Assembly (NCBI RefSeq): GCF_003931915.1
Contig: NZ_RSAA01000007.1
Coordinates: 62,001 to 126,000 of the forward strand
DNA: 64,000 bases
Direction: 5' to 3'
Source of the DNA: Saccharopolyspora rhizosphaerae
GTDB lineage: Bacteria > Actinomycetota > Actinomycetes > Mycobacteriales > Pseudonocardiaceae
Shown here: one piece after another, positions 1 to 7,958 of the stretch
How positions within the stretch are numbered: the stretch's first letter is position 1
Layout of the letters: every line of letters starts with the position of its first letter
Made by a program: the position numbers and the translations under genes
Notes under the pieces: generated by a model
What the model was told of the DNA's origin: nothing
The model's input: the letters and a program-made list of their open reading frames with translations, nothing else
The model's database searches: none

Positions 1-432
1 GTCGCGCACCTCGCCGGACCGCACCTCGCCGACGACCTCGCGCAGGAGACGTTCCTGCGCGCCTTCCGCAGCGTCCGCCGCTTCACCGCCCGTTCCTCGG
101 CCCGGACGTGGCTGCTGAGCATCGCCCGTCGCGTGGTCGTCGACCAGATCCGCTACGAGCGTTCGCGCCCGCGCACCACCTACGTCAGCGCCGACCTCGA
201 CACCACCTCCTCGGACACCGGTTTCGAGGACGTCGTCGCGCTCAACCTGCTGCTGCGCGACCTGGACCCGGAGCGCCGCGAAGCCCTCGTCCTCACCCAG
301 GTCCTCGGACTCCCCTACGCCGACGCCGCGCACATCGCCGGCTGCCCGGTGGGGACCATCCGCTCGCGAGTCGCCCGTGCCCGGGAGCAGCTGCTCACCA
401 CCCAGCCCCGCTCCGACGAAGAAACCGGCTGA
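1..432 (+). CDS. ECF RNA polymerase sigma factor, 5' truncated by window edge
   Basis: This is the C-terminal 143 residues of an extracytoplasmic-function sigma-70 factor; the true start lies upstream of the window. Visible are the end of region 2 ([14 protein letters not shown], then [17 protein letters not shown]) and region 4, the -35-binding helix-turn-helix ([36 protein letters not shown], around residues 82-117), which ends in the usual VARAREQL helix. The gene after it encodes a zf-HC2 membrane protein, so the pair looks like a classical sigma/anti-sigma operon in which membrane-side stress releases the sigma factor. The regulon cannot be inferred from the sequence. Confidence 0.93.
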   Translation, partial: VAHLAGPHLADDLAQETFLRAFRSVRRFTARSSARTWLLSIARRVVVDQIRYERSRPRTTYVSADLDTTSSDTGFEDVVALNLLLRDLDPERREALVLTQVLGLPYADAAHIAGCPVGTIRSRVARAREQLLTTQPRSDEETG

Positions 433-506
433 CCTCGCCGCGGCCGGGACAGCGCGACTTCGGACCCGCCGGGAACTCCTGCGCGGCGGGGAGCGACAGT
501 AAGGGC

Positions 507-1193
507 GTGGAGTGTTCTGTTTGCCGGGAGGCGCTGTCGGCCCGGCTCGACGGCGAGGACCCGCCGGTGGCCGCGGCTGGAGTGGAGCGGCACCTGGCCG
601 CGTGCGACGAGTGCCGGGCCTGGCAAGCTCGCGCCGTCGCGTTGAGCAGGGAGTTGCGGGTTCGCGCGGTGCCGAGCACGCCGGACCTGACCGACTCGGT
701 GCTGCGGGCGCTGCCCGCGCCCACCGCTCGGCGGTGGCCCCGGGTGCTGCTGGGTGCGGTCGCCGCGGTGCAGGTCGCGCTGGGCGCGCTGCAGCTGCTC
801 GGCGCCGGAGGGCACGAGGCCATGGCCGGGCACCTGTTCCACGAGAGCAGCGCCTGGAACCTCGCCCTGGGCGCCGGTTTCGGTGGGGCGGCCTGGCGGG
901 CTCGCGCGAGTGCCGGCGTGCTGCCGGTGCTGAGCGCGTTCCTGGCCGTGCTCACCGTCGTCAGCGTCCAGGACGTCCTCACCGGCGGGGTCTCGGCCGG
1001 TCGCCTCGTCTCGCACCTGCCGCTGGTGGCGGCGCTGGTGCTGTTGCTGGTGATCCGCCACGACCACCGCGACCGCGAGCCCGGCCCACGACAGGGCCTC
1101 CGCCACGACGAGAACACCGCCATCACCGACGTGCCGGACGACCCGCAGCCACCCCGCGAACTCGGCCCCACCGCCTACCGCGAAGCGGGTTGA
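507..1193 (+). CDS. zf-HC2 anti-sigma factor-like membrane protein
   Basis: A 228-residue protein with an N-terminal anti-sigma zinc-binding motif (C3, C6, H29-x3-C33-x2-C36) followed by about four hydrophobic stretches between residues 70 and 195, so the sensor is cytoplasmic and the rest is embedded in the membrane. I chose the GTG at 507 because it places the zinc motif at the extreme N terminus as in other zf-HC2 proteins and has AAGGG just upstream; the open frame extends further 5' but overlaps the sigma gene. It lies 74 bp after the ECF sigma gene and most probably sequesters it. The C-terminal 35 residues are hydrophilic and rich in Asp, Arg and Pro. Confidence 0.82.
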   Translation: MECSVCREALSARLDGEDPPVAAAGVERHLAACDECRAWQARAVALSRELRVRAVPSTPDLTDSVLRALPAPTARRWPRVLLGAVAAVQVALGALQLLGAGGHEAMAGHLFHESSAWNLALGAGFGGAAWRARASAGVLPVLSAFLAVLTVVSVQDVLTGGVSAGRLVSHLPLVAALVLLLVIRHDHRDREPGPRQGLRHDENTAITDVPDDPQPPRELGPTAYREAG

Positions 1194-1249
1194 GCCTGCT
1201 CAGCGCTGCGGCGGAGCCGCCGTTCCCGGCCCTGCGCCGCCAGGCGCTC

Positions 1250-1590
1250 CCGGAACTTCGCGCGAACTTCGACGCCCGAAGTCCCCCTCGTCATTCGCGA
1301 GAAGTTCGAAGGCAGCTCCGCCCTCCGCACCGCGCAGCTTCCGAGCGAGGGGGCCAGCACGTGGCGACGTCGCCCCCCGCTCGACCCGACGCCCGAAGTC
1401 CCCTCGAAGTTCGCGCGAAGTTGGACGGGAATCCGCCCTCAGCGCCGCAGCTTCCGAGCTAGGGGCGAGCACGCGCGGCGCCGCCCACCTGCTCGATCCG
1501 AGGCTCGGGATCCCCTCGACGTTCGCGCGAAGTTCGAGAGGGGCTCCGCCCTCGGCGCCGCAGCTTCCGAGGTAAGAGGCGAGGCACGCA
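1250..1590. repeat. Repeat family A, three imperfect tandem copies
   Basis: The gap between 1194 and 1688 holds no convincing gene. It carries three imperfect copies, about 120 bp apart, of a unit built from GAAGTCCCCTCG, then TTCGCGCGAAGTTCGA, then GGCTCCGCCCTC.GCGCCGCAGCTTCCGAG. The core TTCGCGCGAA is self-complementary. Related dyads recur at about 22180-22250 and 22655-22700. Open frames on both strands here have compositions dictated by the repeat and are not annotated as genes. Confidence 0.75.
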
Positions 1591-1688
1591 GCGACCTCGC
1601 ACCAGCCTGCTCGAAGGGTGGCGCGTGGAGTCCACGGCCGCTCGGGCTCTCCACCGGCTCAGCTGAGCGGCCGCGACCGATCAGAGGC

Positions 1689-2531
1689 TCAGCGTTTGCG
1701 GCCTACTGCGGCCCAGTAGTAGGCGCTGTGCGGGTCGACCTGGTGCTCCGGGTGCAGCTTGGTGACCCCGCCGGGTTCGTCGTCCGGTCGCCACGCCAGC
1801 ACCGGCGCGACACCGGGCTCGACCAGGTCCATTCCCTGGAAGAACGAGGCGACCTCGTCCTGGCTGCGCGGCTGGAACGGGATCCCGGACCGCTCCGCGG
1901 AGGCCACCACACCGGCCATCGCCTCGGGGTCGAAGTCGGCGGTGGGGTGGGTGATCGCCAGGTAGCTGCCGGACGGGACCGCGTCGAGAAGCTTGCCGAG
2001 CACCTGCTCCACCTCGGCGTTCTCCCGGAAGTACATCAACACCGCGACCAGCATCACCGCGGTCGGCTGGGTCAGGTCGAGGGTTCCGGCCAGCGAGGGG
2101 TCGGACAGGATCGAGTCCGGGTCGTGCAGGTCGGCGTAGATGAACTTCGTCTCGCCCTCGTCGGTGCTGGTCATCAGCGCGCGGGCGTGGGCGAGCACGA
2201 TGGGGTCGTTGTCGACGTAGACCACGCGGCAGCTCGGTTCGGCGCGCTGCGCGACCTCGTGGACGTTGCCGCTGGTCGGGATCCCGGTGCCGACGTCGAG
2301 GAACTGGCGGATCCCGCACTCCTGCACGAGGAACCGCACGACGCGGCCGACGAACGCGCGGTTGGCCCGCGCCATGGTCTTGATGGTCGGGACGTGCTCG
2401 GCGATCGCGTCACCCAGCGCGCGGTCAGCGGCGAAGTTGTCCTTGCCGCCCAGCCAGTAGTCGTAGACCCGGGCCTCGTGCGCCACGCTGGTGTCGATCT
2501 CGGCCGGGAGCCGGCCACCGTGCTGGTTCAT
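1689..2531 (-). CDS. SAM-dependent methyltransferase, DUF574 family
   Basis: A 280-residue protein of the actinobacterial S-adenosylmethionine methyltransferase family PF04672 (DUF574). The family signatures are present: the N-terminal SVAHEARVYDYWLGGKDNFAADR, a glycine-rich SAM loop FLDVGTGIPTSGNVHE (about residues 78-93), an acidic VVYVDNDPIV that binds the ribose, and the C-terminal AYYWAAVGRK. Length is normal for the family. It lies 15 bp downstream of an XRE/DUF5753 regulator and probably shares its transcript. Members are common in actinomycetes next to regulatory modules; the methyl acceptor is unknown. Confidence 0.9.
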   Translation of the reverse strand: MNQHGGRLPAEIDTSVAHEARVYDYWLGGKDNFAADRALGDAIAEHVPTIKTMARANRAFVGRVVRFLVQECGIRQFLDVGTGIPTSGNVHEVAQRAEPSCRVVYVDNDPIVLAHARALMTSTDEGETKFIYADLHDPDSILSDPSLAGTLDLTQPTAVMLVAVLMYFRENAEVEQVLGKLLDAVPSGSYLAITHPTADFDPEAMAGVVASAERSGIPFQPRSQDEVASFFQGMDLVEPGVAPVLAWRPDDEPGGVTKLHPEHQVDPHSAYYWAAVGRKR

Positions 2532-2546
2532 GCCCTGTCCTTCGGC

Positions 2547-3464
2547 TCAGTGCTCGTCCTTCAACGCGCGCAGCAGCTGCGGGGTCTCCTCCGGAGTCGC
2601 CGCCTGCACGCTGAGCATGTTCATCACGGCCTGGTACTGGTCCAGGTCGTTGCGCTTGTCCAGGTACAGCGCACTGGTGAGCTGTTCCAGGTAGACGACG
2701 TCGGGCAGGTCGGACTCGGGGAAGCGCACGATGGTGAACGGCCCACCCGCCGCGGCGTGCCCGCCGACGCTGTACGGCAGCACTTGCACCGTCACGTTGG
2801 GCAGTTCGGAGATGCGGATCAGGTGCTCGATCTGCCCACGCATGATCCGCGGTCCGCCGATCGGCCGCCGCAACGCGGCCTCGTCGATGACCGCCCACAA
2901 CGTGGGTGGCTCCGCGCGGGTGAGGATGTCCTGGCGACGCATGCGGAGCGCGACCCGTCGGTCGACCTCACCGGCCGGTTCCTGCGCGTGACCGAGCAGG
3001 ATGACCGCGCGCGCGTAATCGGGTGTCTGCAGCAGTCCGGGGACGAACTGCGCCTCGTAGGTGCGGATGATCTGCGCGGCCTGCTCCAGGCCGAGGTAGG
3101 TCTCGAACCACGACGGCAGCAGGTCGCCGTACTGGTGCCACCAGCCCGGTTCGTTGGCTTGCCGCGCCAGGGACAGGAACGCTCCGCGCTCGTCCGGGTC
3201 CTGGACGCCGTAGAGGGTCAGCAGGTCGTTGAGGTCGCGCTCGCGGAAGCTGACCCGCCCCAGTTCTAACCTGCTGATCTTGGCGTGCGAACCGCGGATG
3301 GCATCGCCGGCTGCTTCACGGCTGATCCCGCGCTCCTCGCGCAGCCGACGCAGCTGTCCGCCCAGCGCGATGCGCAGCACGGTCGGCCCCGCGGCAGGGC
3401 TGCTCTGCTGCCCACCGCGCGTGGCGCCGGGTCTGCTCGGTCTTTCCGGCTCGATGCTCATCAT
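2547..3464 (-). CDS. XRE-type regulator with DUF5753 domain
   Basis: A 305-residue DNA-binding protein. An XRE helix-turn-helix occupies about residues 32-90 (LRRLREERGISREAAGDAI.GSHAKISRLELGR), followed by the DUF5753 domain (about 110-290; motifs WFETYLGLEQAA, VPGLLQTPDYARAVI, VYLEQLTSALYLD). I chose the ATG at 3464 because GGGGG lies 7 bases upstream; the frame stays open to 3509. It follows a DUF397 gene and precedes the methyltransferase, the typical WhiJ/BldB-like module in which the XRE protein represses and the DUF397 protein modulates. Iterated TTGCAA sites upstream of the operon are candidate operators. Confidence 0.9.
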   Translation of the reverse strand: MMSIEPERPSRPGATRGGQQSSPAAGPTVLRIALGGQLRRLREERGISREAAGDAIRGSHAKISRLELGRVSFRERDLNDLLTLYGVQDPDERGAFLSLARQANEPGWWHQYGDLLPSWFETYLGLEQAAQIIRTYEAQFVPGLLQTPDYARAVILLGHAQEPAGEVDRRVALRMRRQDILTRAEPPTLWAVIDEAALRRPIGGPRIMRGQIEHLIRISELPNVTVQVLPYSVGGHAAAGGPFTIVRFPESDLPDVVYLEQLTSALYLDKRNDLDQYQAVMNMLSVQAATPEETPQLLRALKDEH

Positions 3465-3515
3465 GTCGATACCCCCATCGGGAGCAATGCGGCGTCCGAT
3501 CGCCGCCACAACCAG

Positions 3516-3782
3516 TCAGCAGATTAGATCATCGAAGTCCCCTTCTTTAACCCCTTCGAGAAAAGCCGCGATTTCTTCGCGCGTGTACACCAGCACCGGC
3601 CCGTCGGCGAAGCGGGAGTTGCGCACCGCGATGCGCCCGGGCTCCAGCTCGGCGACCTCGACGCAGTTGCCGCTCGGATTGCTGTGCGCGCTCTTGCGCC
3701 AACGCAGCTCAGACCGCCAGCGCAGGTCTGCCTGGCGCGGAGCCTCGGGCGCCCCGATCTCCGGCATGGGTGCCTCCAACAT
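3516..3782 (-). CDS. DUF397 domain protein
   Basis: An 88-residue DUF397 protein with the family core WRKSAHSNPSGNCVEVAEL, then IAVRNSR, then DGPVLVYTREEIAAFLEGVKEGDFD. It is the first gene of a module that continues into the XRE/DUF5753 regulator 51 bp downstream and the DUF574 methyltransferase. Starts at 3782 or at the internal ATG 3767 are both possible. DUF397 proteins are small partners of DUF5753 regulators in actinomycete developmental and antibiotic control; the biochemical role is not established. Confidence 0.9.
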   Translation of the reverse strand: MLEAPMPEIGAPEAPRQADLRWRSELRWRKSAHSNPSGNCVEVAELEPGRIAVRNSRFADGPVLVYTREEIAAFLEGVKEGDFDDLIC

Positions 3783-3800
3783 TCGGGCGAAATCGCCTCC

Positions 3801-3841
3801 GTGCTTGCAAGTGTTCTTGCAAACGTTCTTGCATCTGCAAG
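3801..3841. promoter_or_regulatory. TTGCAA iterons upstream of DUF397-XRE operon
   Basis: Three hexamers TTGCAA (3805), TTGCAA (3817) and TTGCAT (3829) are spaced exactly 12 bp apart, preceded by the palindrome CTTGCAAG and followed by TGCAAG (3835-3840). They lie immediately upstream of the DUF397 start at 3782. Even spacing and palindromic character suggest a cooperative binding site, plausibly autoregulatory for the XRE protein; this is inference. Confidence 0.55.
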
Positions 3842-4028
3842 GCCCGTCCGGGACAGTAGCAGCAGCAGGTCGAGTGCCGATCTTGATCCATCAGCGGGAA
3901 CGCGGTGTCCGGCAAACGGACCCGGGCGCGTGGGAGGGGGAAGAGGGCATGATCCGCTCATCGCGGCGCACACCGGTCCGTCGCGAACGTCCGATTCGCC
4001 CGGCTCCCCACCGAAAACGGGTGGTGCG

Positions 4029-4727
4029 ATGAGCGGGCTGGTGGCGGTGGGAGCGTTAGCCCTCTGCGCGGTGCTGGCGGTGCAGCTGGTCGTCGCCCAC
4101 CGCGAGCGGCGCGACCTGGAACGACGTCTTGCGGCGGCCGAGAGGGCCGCGCACACGGATCCGTTGACGGGATTGGCCAACCGCGCGGGGTTGCAGCGCT
4201 CTCTCGACCAGCAGCGCGCGTCCGCCCGGCCCGGCGATCACGTCGCGATGATCCTGCTGGACCTGGACGGGTTGAAGCAGACCAACGATGTGTACGGCCA
4301 CGAGTTCGGCGACAGCGTCCTGGTCGCGGTGGCGCGGCGGATACACGAGAAGGCCGGGCACGCGGCGTGCGCGGCCCGGCTCGGTGGGGACGAGTTCGTG
4401 GTCCTGCTGGGCGCCGACTTCTGCAGCGGCGAAGCCACGCGCGACGCCGAGGCGTTGGCCGACGAGCTGTGCGCGGGGATCTCCTCCACCGAGGTCACGG
4501 CGGAGATGCCCATCAAGTGCACGGCCAGCGCAGGTGTCGCGGTGTTGCCCGTGCACCGGATGCACCAGCTGGTCACCGCCGCCGACAAGGCCATGTACCG
4601 CGTCAAGTCGGCGAGAGCGGGAACCCAGCGCTACCAGCCCCTCGCCGATGTCTCCGACCGGATCCCGCGGCACCGGACGGCGCTGGTCGCCCTGGAAGGC
4701 GGAGCTTCCCAAGAAGCCCAAGCCTGA
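4029..4727 (+). CDS. GGDEF-domain diguanylate cyclase, membrane-anchored
   Basis: A 232-residue protein with one N-terminal hydrophobic segment (about residues 2-22) and a GGDEF domain (about 45-200). The catalytic GGDEF is intact (AARLGGDEFVVLL), as are the upstream DPLTGLANR and LDLDGLKQTNDVYGHEFGD metal/GTP-binding motifs. The inhibitory RxxD I-site expected nine residues before GGDEF is missing (GHAACAAR), so product inhibition is probably absent. I chose the ATG at 4029 because it starts directly before the transmembrane helix; the frame is open further upstream but overlaps the divergent DUF397 gene. It should make c-di-GMP at the membrane; no sensory domain is visible. Confidence 0.88.
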   Translation: MSGLVAVGALALCAVLAVQLVVAHRERRDLERRLAAAERAAHTDPLTGLANRAGLQRSLDQQRASARPGDHVAMILLDLDGLKQTNDVYGHEFGDSVLVAVARRIHEKAGHAACAARLGGDEFVVLLGADFCSGEATRDAEALADELCAGISSTEVTAEMPIKCTASAGVAVLPVHRMHQLVTAADKAMYRVKSARAGTQRYQPLADVSDRIPRHRTALVALEGGASQEAQA

Positions 4728-4734
4728 TCGCGGC

Positions 4735-4908
4735 GGCAACCGCTGCCCCAGGTGGGACTCAGCTCGCCCCGCCGCAGGTTCGGAGCGGTTTCGTGGCGAG
4801 CACGCCGGAACGCCCGTTTCGGGTGCTCGAGGAGCGGCGCACGGAGACCGCGGAGTCGCTGCGCCCTCCCTGTCCAGGCGTTCCGGTCACCCGCACCGGC
4901 CCGCGGAG
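4735..4908 (-). repeat. Repeat family B, copy 1 (inverted orientation)
   Basis: In reverse complement this reads GCGGTGCGGGTG..., then GACTCCGCGG..CCGTGCGCCGCTCCT, then GTGCTCGCCACGAAACCGCTC.GAACCTGCGGCGGGGCGAGCTGAGTCCCACCTG, the same order of blocks seen at 5879, 8645, 14685 and 36418. It fills the space between the GGDEF gene and the small zinc-finger gene. Confidence 0.7.
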
Positions 4909-4924
4909 CACGAACTTCGACAGG

Positions 4925-5146
4925 CTAGACAGACGCGGGCTGCCTGGCGCCGCCGACCATGCGGTGCGCTTCCGCGTTGCAAGCCGGGCACGTGCTCCAG
5001 AGCCAGGCCACCTCTCCCACTTCCGCTCGCATCTCGCGGTCGCAGAGCGTGGTGACGGTGGTGCCGGCCGGATATCCCCCAGCAGGCCGGGGATCGGTGC
5101 TCGCGTGACGCTCCCCTAGGGCCGGAACCCAATGGAACGGATGCAT
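4925..5146 (-). CDS. Small zinc-finger protein of the MHPFHWVP type
   Basis: A 73-residue protein beginning MHPFHWVPALGERHA and carrying a single-site C-x25-C-x2-C-x4-H arrangement (C43, then WSTCPACNAEAH). I recognise this as a short family common in Saccharopolyspora and relatives, annotated only as 'zinc finger protein'. The ATG at 5146 has a strong AAGGAGAG ribosome-binding site; the open frame extends upstream to 5245 without one. It stands alone between repeat copies. Its function is unknown. Confidence 0.75.
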   Translation of the reverse strand: MHPFHWVPALGERHASTDPRPAGGYPAGTTVTTLCDREMRAEVGEVAWLWSTCPACNAEAHRMVGGARQPASV

Positions 5147-5615
5147 CCGCTCTCTCCTTCGCTGCCGTGTACCGACGCCGTACCGTATGCCGCGTCCTGC
5201 CCGATCCGGGCCGGATCGCCGGGCGCTTCGCCGGATTGAACCCAATCCGGGTAATCACCCGCTCAGATGGAATCAAGCCCTGCGGCCCTGGCCGGTCATC
5301 GTCCGGCCGCCACCCGCTCAGCGCGGCCCCATCTGAGGATTATTCTTAATCCTCTCACGTTCCCAGGGGAAGACGCACGCCACACGCTCGGCGTCGCCTT
5401 CCTCCTCACTCGCGACACCGCGCACGTACGCCGCGATGCCACCCGTTCGGCGGTATGTCCGGGTGTGGGGAGGTCCACCTCGGACTGCCCCACACCCGCC
5501 CCCAGGGTTCCCCCGAACGTCTTGACTGTCATGATCCCTCCGCGGAATCGTCTACGATTAATCGTAAGCACACTCGAGCGACGGAGTCGAGAGATCCGGA
5601 AGGGATGCACCCACG
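5147..5615. other. Intergenic region without gene; ACGATTAATCGT palindrome
   Basis: I see no supported gene. The stretch from about 5330 is less GC-rich than its surroundings. A perfect 12-bp palindrome ACGATTAATCGT occupies 5554-5565, 50 bp upstream of the DUF397 start at 5616, and is a candidate regulator site. Confidence 0.5.
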
Positions 5616-5849
5616 ATGCCTCACTCGGAACCGACGGAAAGCACGGTCTTCGGCCGCACGGGCTGGAGGACCGCGTCCGCCTGCGGGCCGAACGGGGGGA
5701 ACTGCGTCGAGGTGAACCTGGCCGTGCCCGGGCGTGTGGGAGTGCGCGACAGCAAGCGCATGACGGGTGATGTCCTGCTGAACTTCGACAGGTCGAGCTG
5801 GGGGAGGTTCCTGAAGCAAGCACGAGCCGGCACCTTCGACCTGGGTTGA
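5616..5849 (+). CDS. DUF397 domain protein
   Basis: A 77-residue DUF397 protein with the core WRTASACGPNGGNCVEVNL, then VGVRDSK, then FDRSSWGRFLKQARAGTFD. The ATG at 5616 has GGAAGGG about 13 bases upstream. It is followed, after a 560-bp gap filled by a repeat-family-B copy, by a second XRE/DUF5753 regulator on the same strand, so this is probably the second DUF397/XRE module of the window with its two genes pushed apart by the repeat. Confidence 0.88.
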   Translation: MPHSEPTESTVFGRTGWRTASACGPNGGNCVEVNLAVPGRVGVRDSKRMTGDVLLNFDRSSWGRFLKQARAGTFDLG

Positions 5850-5874
5850 CCTCCTGCTCCAGGGCCGGCTTGCG

Positions 5875-6165
5875 CGGCGATGCGGGTGGCAGGACCTGAG
5901 CGGCGGTGCGGACTCCGCGCGCCGCTCCTGCAGCACGCGAACACGCGGCGTCGCGGCGCACTCGCCACGAAGCCGCTCAGAACCTGCGGCGGTGCCAGCT
6001 GAGTCCCACACCTGAAGACGCGGCTGCCGCCGCGGGCTGGATCTTGCGGCGGTGCCGGTTGGTCTCTCACCTGGAGAAGCGGCTGCCGCCGCTCGCCGCC
6101 TGGGTCTTCGCAGCGGAGACAGGTGAGTCCCACACCTGAAGACGCGGCTGCCGCAGCAGGTCGCC
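5875..6165 (+). repeat. Repeat family B, copy 2
   Basis: A near-complete copy: GCGGGTGGCAGGACCTGAGCGGC, ACTCCGCGCGCCGCTCCTG, CGCACTCGCCACGAAGCCGCTCAGAACCTGCGGCGG, then iterated hairpin units of the form GCGGCGGTGCC...GAGTCCCACACCTG...GCGGCTGCCGCCGC. Open frames across it are composition artefacts. The following bases up to about 6407 hold no gene I can support. Confidence 0.8.
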
Positions 6166-6407
6166 CGGCTTGGGGTGGTGTCGGGTGAACTCGCATCGGG
6201 CACAGCAGCTCCACTGCGAGAGAAGCACAGCGCCCGCGGGCGGTCATCGCAGGTCAAGGGTGCTGGGGATGAGTCTCCGCTGGGCGCAACTCCGATCGTG
6301 AGCAGTTCCGCACCTAACACCGTCCGGGTGCATTACGATGTTGTTCTTGACAGGCGCGTTTGCGCTCGTCAGACGTGGGGACGGCAAAGCACACGAGCGG
6401 AGATCTG

Positions 6408-7268
6408 GTGCCGAGCACGGTAACTTCGCGACGCAGGCAGCTCGGGAACGAGATCCGCCGCGCGCGGCAGACCGCAGGCATGACCCAGCAGGAAGTCGCT
6501 GAGCTGCTGGGGTGCAGCCAGGGCAAGATCAACAAGATCGAGTCGGGCACGGTTGCGGTCAAGAACGCCGAGCTGCAGAAGATGCTGCAGGCCTTCAAGA
6601 CCGGCAAGGCCGAGTCCGAGCTGATGGTGGAGCTGGCGCGGTCCAGCTCCGGGCAGCGCGGCCAGTGGGCCGGCTACCGGTCTGCGGTGCCGCAGTGGTT
6701 CCGCACCTTCACCGACCTCGAACCGGCTGCGAGCGAGATCCTCAGCTGGCACGGCGAACGCATCCCGGGCCCGCTGCAGTCCGAGCACTTCATGCTCACC
6801 CAGTTCTCCGAAGACCGCGCCACCGACGTGACCGCGCTGGTGCGCAACCGCTTGGACCGCAAGCAGGTCTTCGACCTCGCGCGCCCGCCCTACTACCGCT
6901 TCGTGATCAGCGAGGCCGCGTTCCACCGCATGCCGGGCGGCCCGAACCCCTCGGTGGCGCTGGACCAGGTCGAGCACCTGTTGGACCTGCAAGCGCGGTA
7001 CCCCAAGGCGTACGTGCACATCCTGCCGTTCGACGTGCGGCTTCCGTACGTGCCCAACGACTTCACCATCATGCGGTTCTCCGACGGCACCAAGGACTTC
7101 GTGTTCGTCGAGCACGTCGCGGGCGGGCTGTACCTGGACGACGAGGACGACTTCAACCTGTTCAACGACGCCTGGGACCGGCTTCGCGGCGCCGCTCTGG
7201 AACGCCACGACACGGTGGCCTTCCTGCAGGAACTGGCGAAGAAGTACCGCGACCAGATCGACTTCTGA
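6408..7268 (+). CDS. XRE-type regulator with DUF5753 domain
   Basis: A 286-residue XRE regulator. The helix-turn-helix (about residues 10-65, RRARQTAGMTQQEVAELLGCSQGKINKIESG) is followed by DUF5753 (about 80-280; WFRTFTDLEPAASEI, RIPGPLQSEHFMLTQF, FVFVEHVAGGLYLDDEDD). I chose the GTG at 6408 because GAGCGGAGA precedes it at a workable distance; a GTG at 6375 and a TTG at 6360 are in frame alternatives. It pairs with the DUF397 gene at 5616. Its targets are unknown; divergent copies of the module elsewhere control differentiation or secondary metabolism. Confidence 0.87.
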   Translation: MPSTVTSRRRQLGNEIRRARQTAGMTQQEVAELLGCSQGKINKIESGTVAVKNAELQKMLQAFKTGKAESELMVELARSSSGQRGQWAGYRSAVPQWFRTFTDLEPAASEILSWHGERIPGPLQSEHFMLTQFSEDRATDVTALVRNRLDRKQVFDLARPPYYRFVISEAAFHRMPGGPNPSVALDQVEHLLDLQARYPKAYVHILPFDVRLPYVPNDFTIMRFSDGTKDFVFVEHVAGGLYLDDEDDFNLFNDAWDRLRGAALERHDTVAFLQELAKKYRDQIDF

Positions 7269-7278
7269 CTGCCGCCGC

Positions 7279-7294
7279 GACGGGGTTCCCCGTC
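7279..7294. terminator. Short hairpin between convergent genes
   Basis: GACGGGG-TT-CCCCGTC is perfectly self-complementary and lies between the stop of the XRE gene and the stop of cysC, which converge here. It is a plausible but short bidirectional terminator. Confidence 0.45.
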
Positions 7295-7892
7295 AGTCGA
7301 GCAGGTTCGCGACCAACGCGGCCATCTCGCGCGGATCGCCCATCTCCGGCCGCAGCACCAGGTCTGGGGACTCCGGGGCCTCGTAGGCGTCATCGACACC
7401 GGTGAACCCGGTGATCTCGCCGGCGCGCGCTCGGACGTAGAGGCCCTTCGGGTCGCGGGCTTCGCAGGTCTCGATGGGGGTGTCGACGAAGACCTCGACG
7501 AAGGTCAGGCCCGCGTCGCCGTGCGCCTGCCTCGCCCGCTGGCGGTCGGAGCGGTAGGGGCTGATCAGCGACACGATGGAGACGACACCGGCGTCGGCGA
7601 ACAACCGCGCCACCTCGCCCACCCTGCGCACGTTCTCGGCCCGGTCCGCGGCGCAGAAGCCGAGGTCGGCGTTGAGGCCGTGCCGCAGGTTGTCGCCGTC
7701 GAGCAGGTACGCGGGACGGCCCGACACGACCAGCTCGCGCTCCAGCTCCACGGCCACGCTGGACTTCCCGGACGCCGACAGCCCGGTCAGCCACACCGTC
7801 GCGCCTCGGGTGTGCCGCTGCTCCCGGCGGACCGCGGTGGACACCCAGGTGATGTTCGTGCTCGCGGTCTGCGGCGCCCGCCTCGTGGCCAC
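7293..7892 (-). CDS. cysC: Adenylyl-sulfate kinase
   Basis: A 199-residue APS kinase that phosphorylates adenosine 5'-phosphosulfate to PAPS, the donor for sulfotransferases. The Walker A loop GLSASGKSS (residues 36-44), the DGDNLRHGLNADLGF substrate motif and the FVDTPIETCEARDPKGLY segment are all intact. Length is normal for a stand-alone CysC; no sulfate adenylyltransferase gene is adjacent. The start is a GTG at 7892 behind GGAAGGGCGGGG. Two KstR-like palindromes sit 31 and 53 bp upstream, and a sulfotransferase gene lies in the divergent module, which suggests that the enzyme supplies PAPS for that module rather than for general sulfate assimilation. Confidence 0.93.
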   Translation of the reverse strand: MATRRAPQTASTNITWVSTAVRREQRHTRGATVWLTGLSASGKSSVAVELERELVVSGRPAYLLDGDNLRHGLNADLGFCAADRAENVRRVGEVARLFADAGVVSIVSLISPYRSDRQRARQAHGDAGLTFVEVFVDTPIETCEARDPKGLYVRARAGEITGFTGVDDAYEAPESPDLVLRPEMGDPREMAALVANLLD

Positions 7893-7922
7893 CTCGCCCC
7901 GCCCTTCCGATCAGCGGCGAAC

Positions 7923-7936
7923 TAGAACAAGTTCCA
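7923..7936. promoter_or_regulatory. KstR-type operator, box 1
   Basis: TAGAACAAGTTCCA matches the published mycobacterial KstR consensus TNNAACNNGTTNNA at every fixed position. It lies in the divergent region between cysC and the NTF2-like gene, 31 bp from the cysC start. Confidence 0.7.
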
Positions 7937-7944
7937 CAGAAAAG

Positions 7945-7958
7945 TAGAACAAGTTCTT
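7945..7958. promoter_or_regulatory. KstR-type operator, box 2
   Basis: TAGAACAAGTTCTT keeps the AAC-N2-GTT core and has a longer perfect dyad (AGAAC-AA-GTTCT) but differs from the KstR consensus at the last base. It is offset 22 bp from box 1, two helical turns, so paired occupancy is plausible. Confidence 0.6.

Noticed and set aside
1250..1590. CRISPR array
   Set aside because: Units of about 120 bp are imperfect and without unique spacers of constant length.
1200..1660. Several short open frames on both strands
   Set aside because: Their residues follow the repeat-A units; no start with a ribosome site and no coherent protein.
3801..3841. Short CRISPR-like array
   Set aside because: The repeated unit is only 6 bp with 6-bp spacers, far below CRISPR size; better read as an iteron-type operator.
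5522..5558. Sigma-70 promoter from TTGACT and TACGAT
   Set aside because: The spacing is 25 bp, too long for a normal promoter; only the palindrome is reported.
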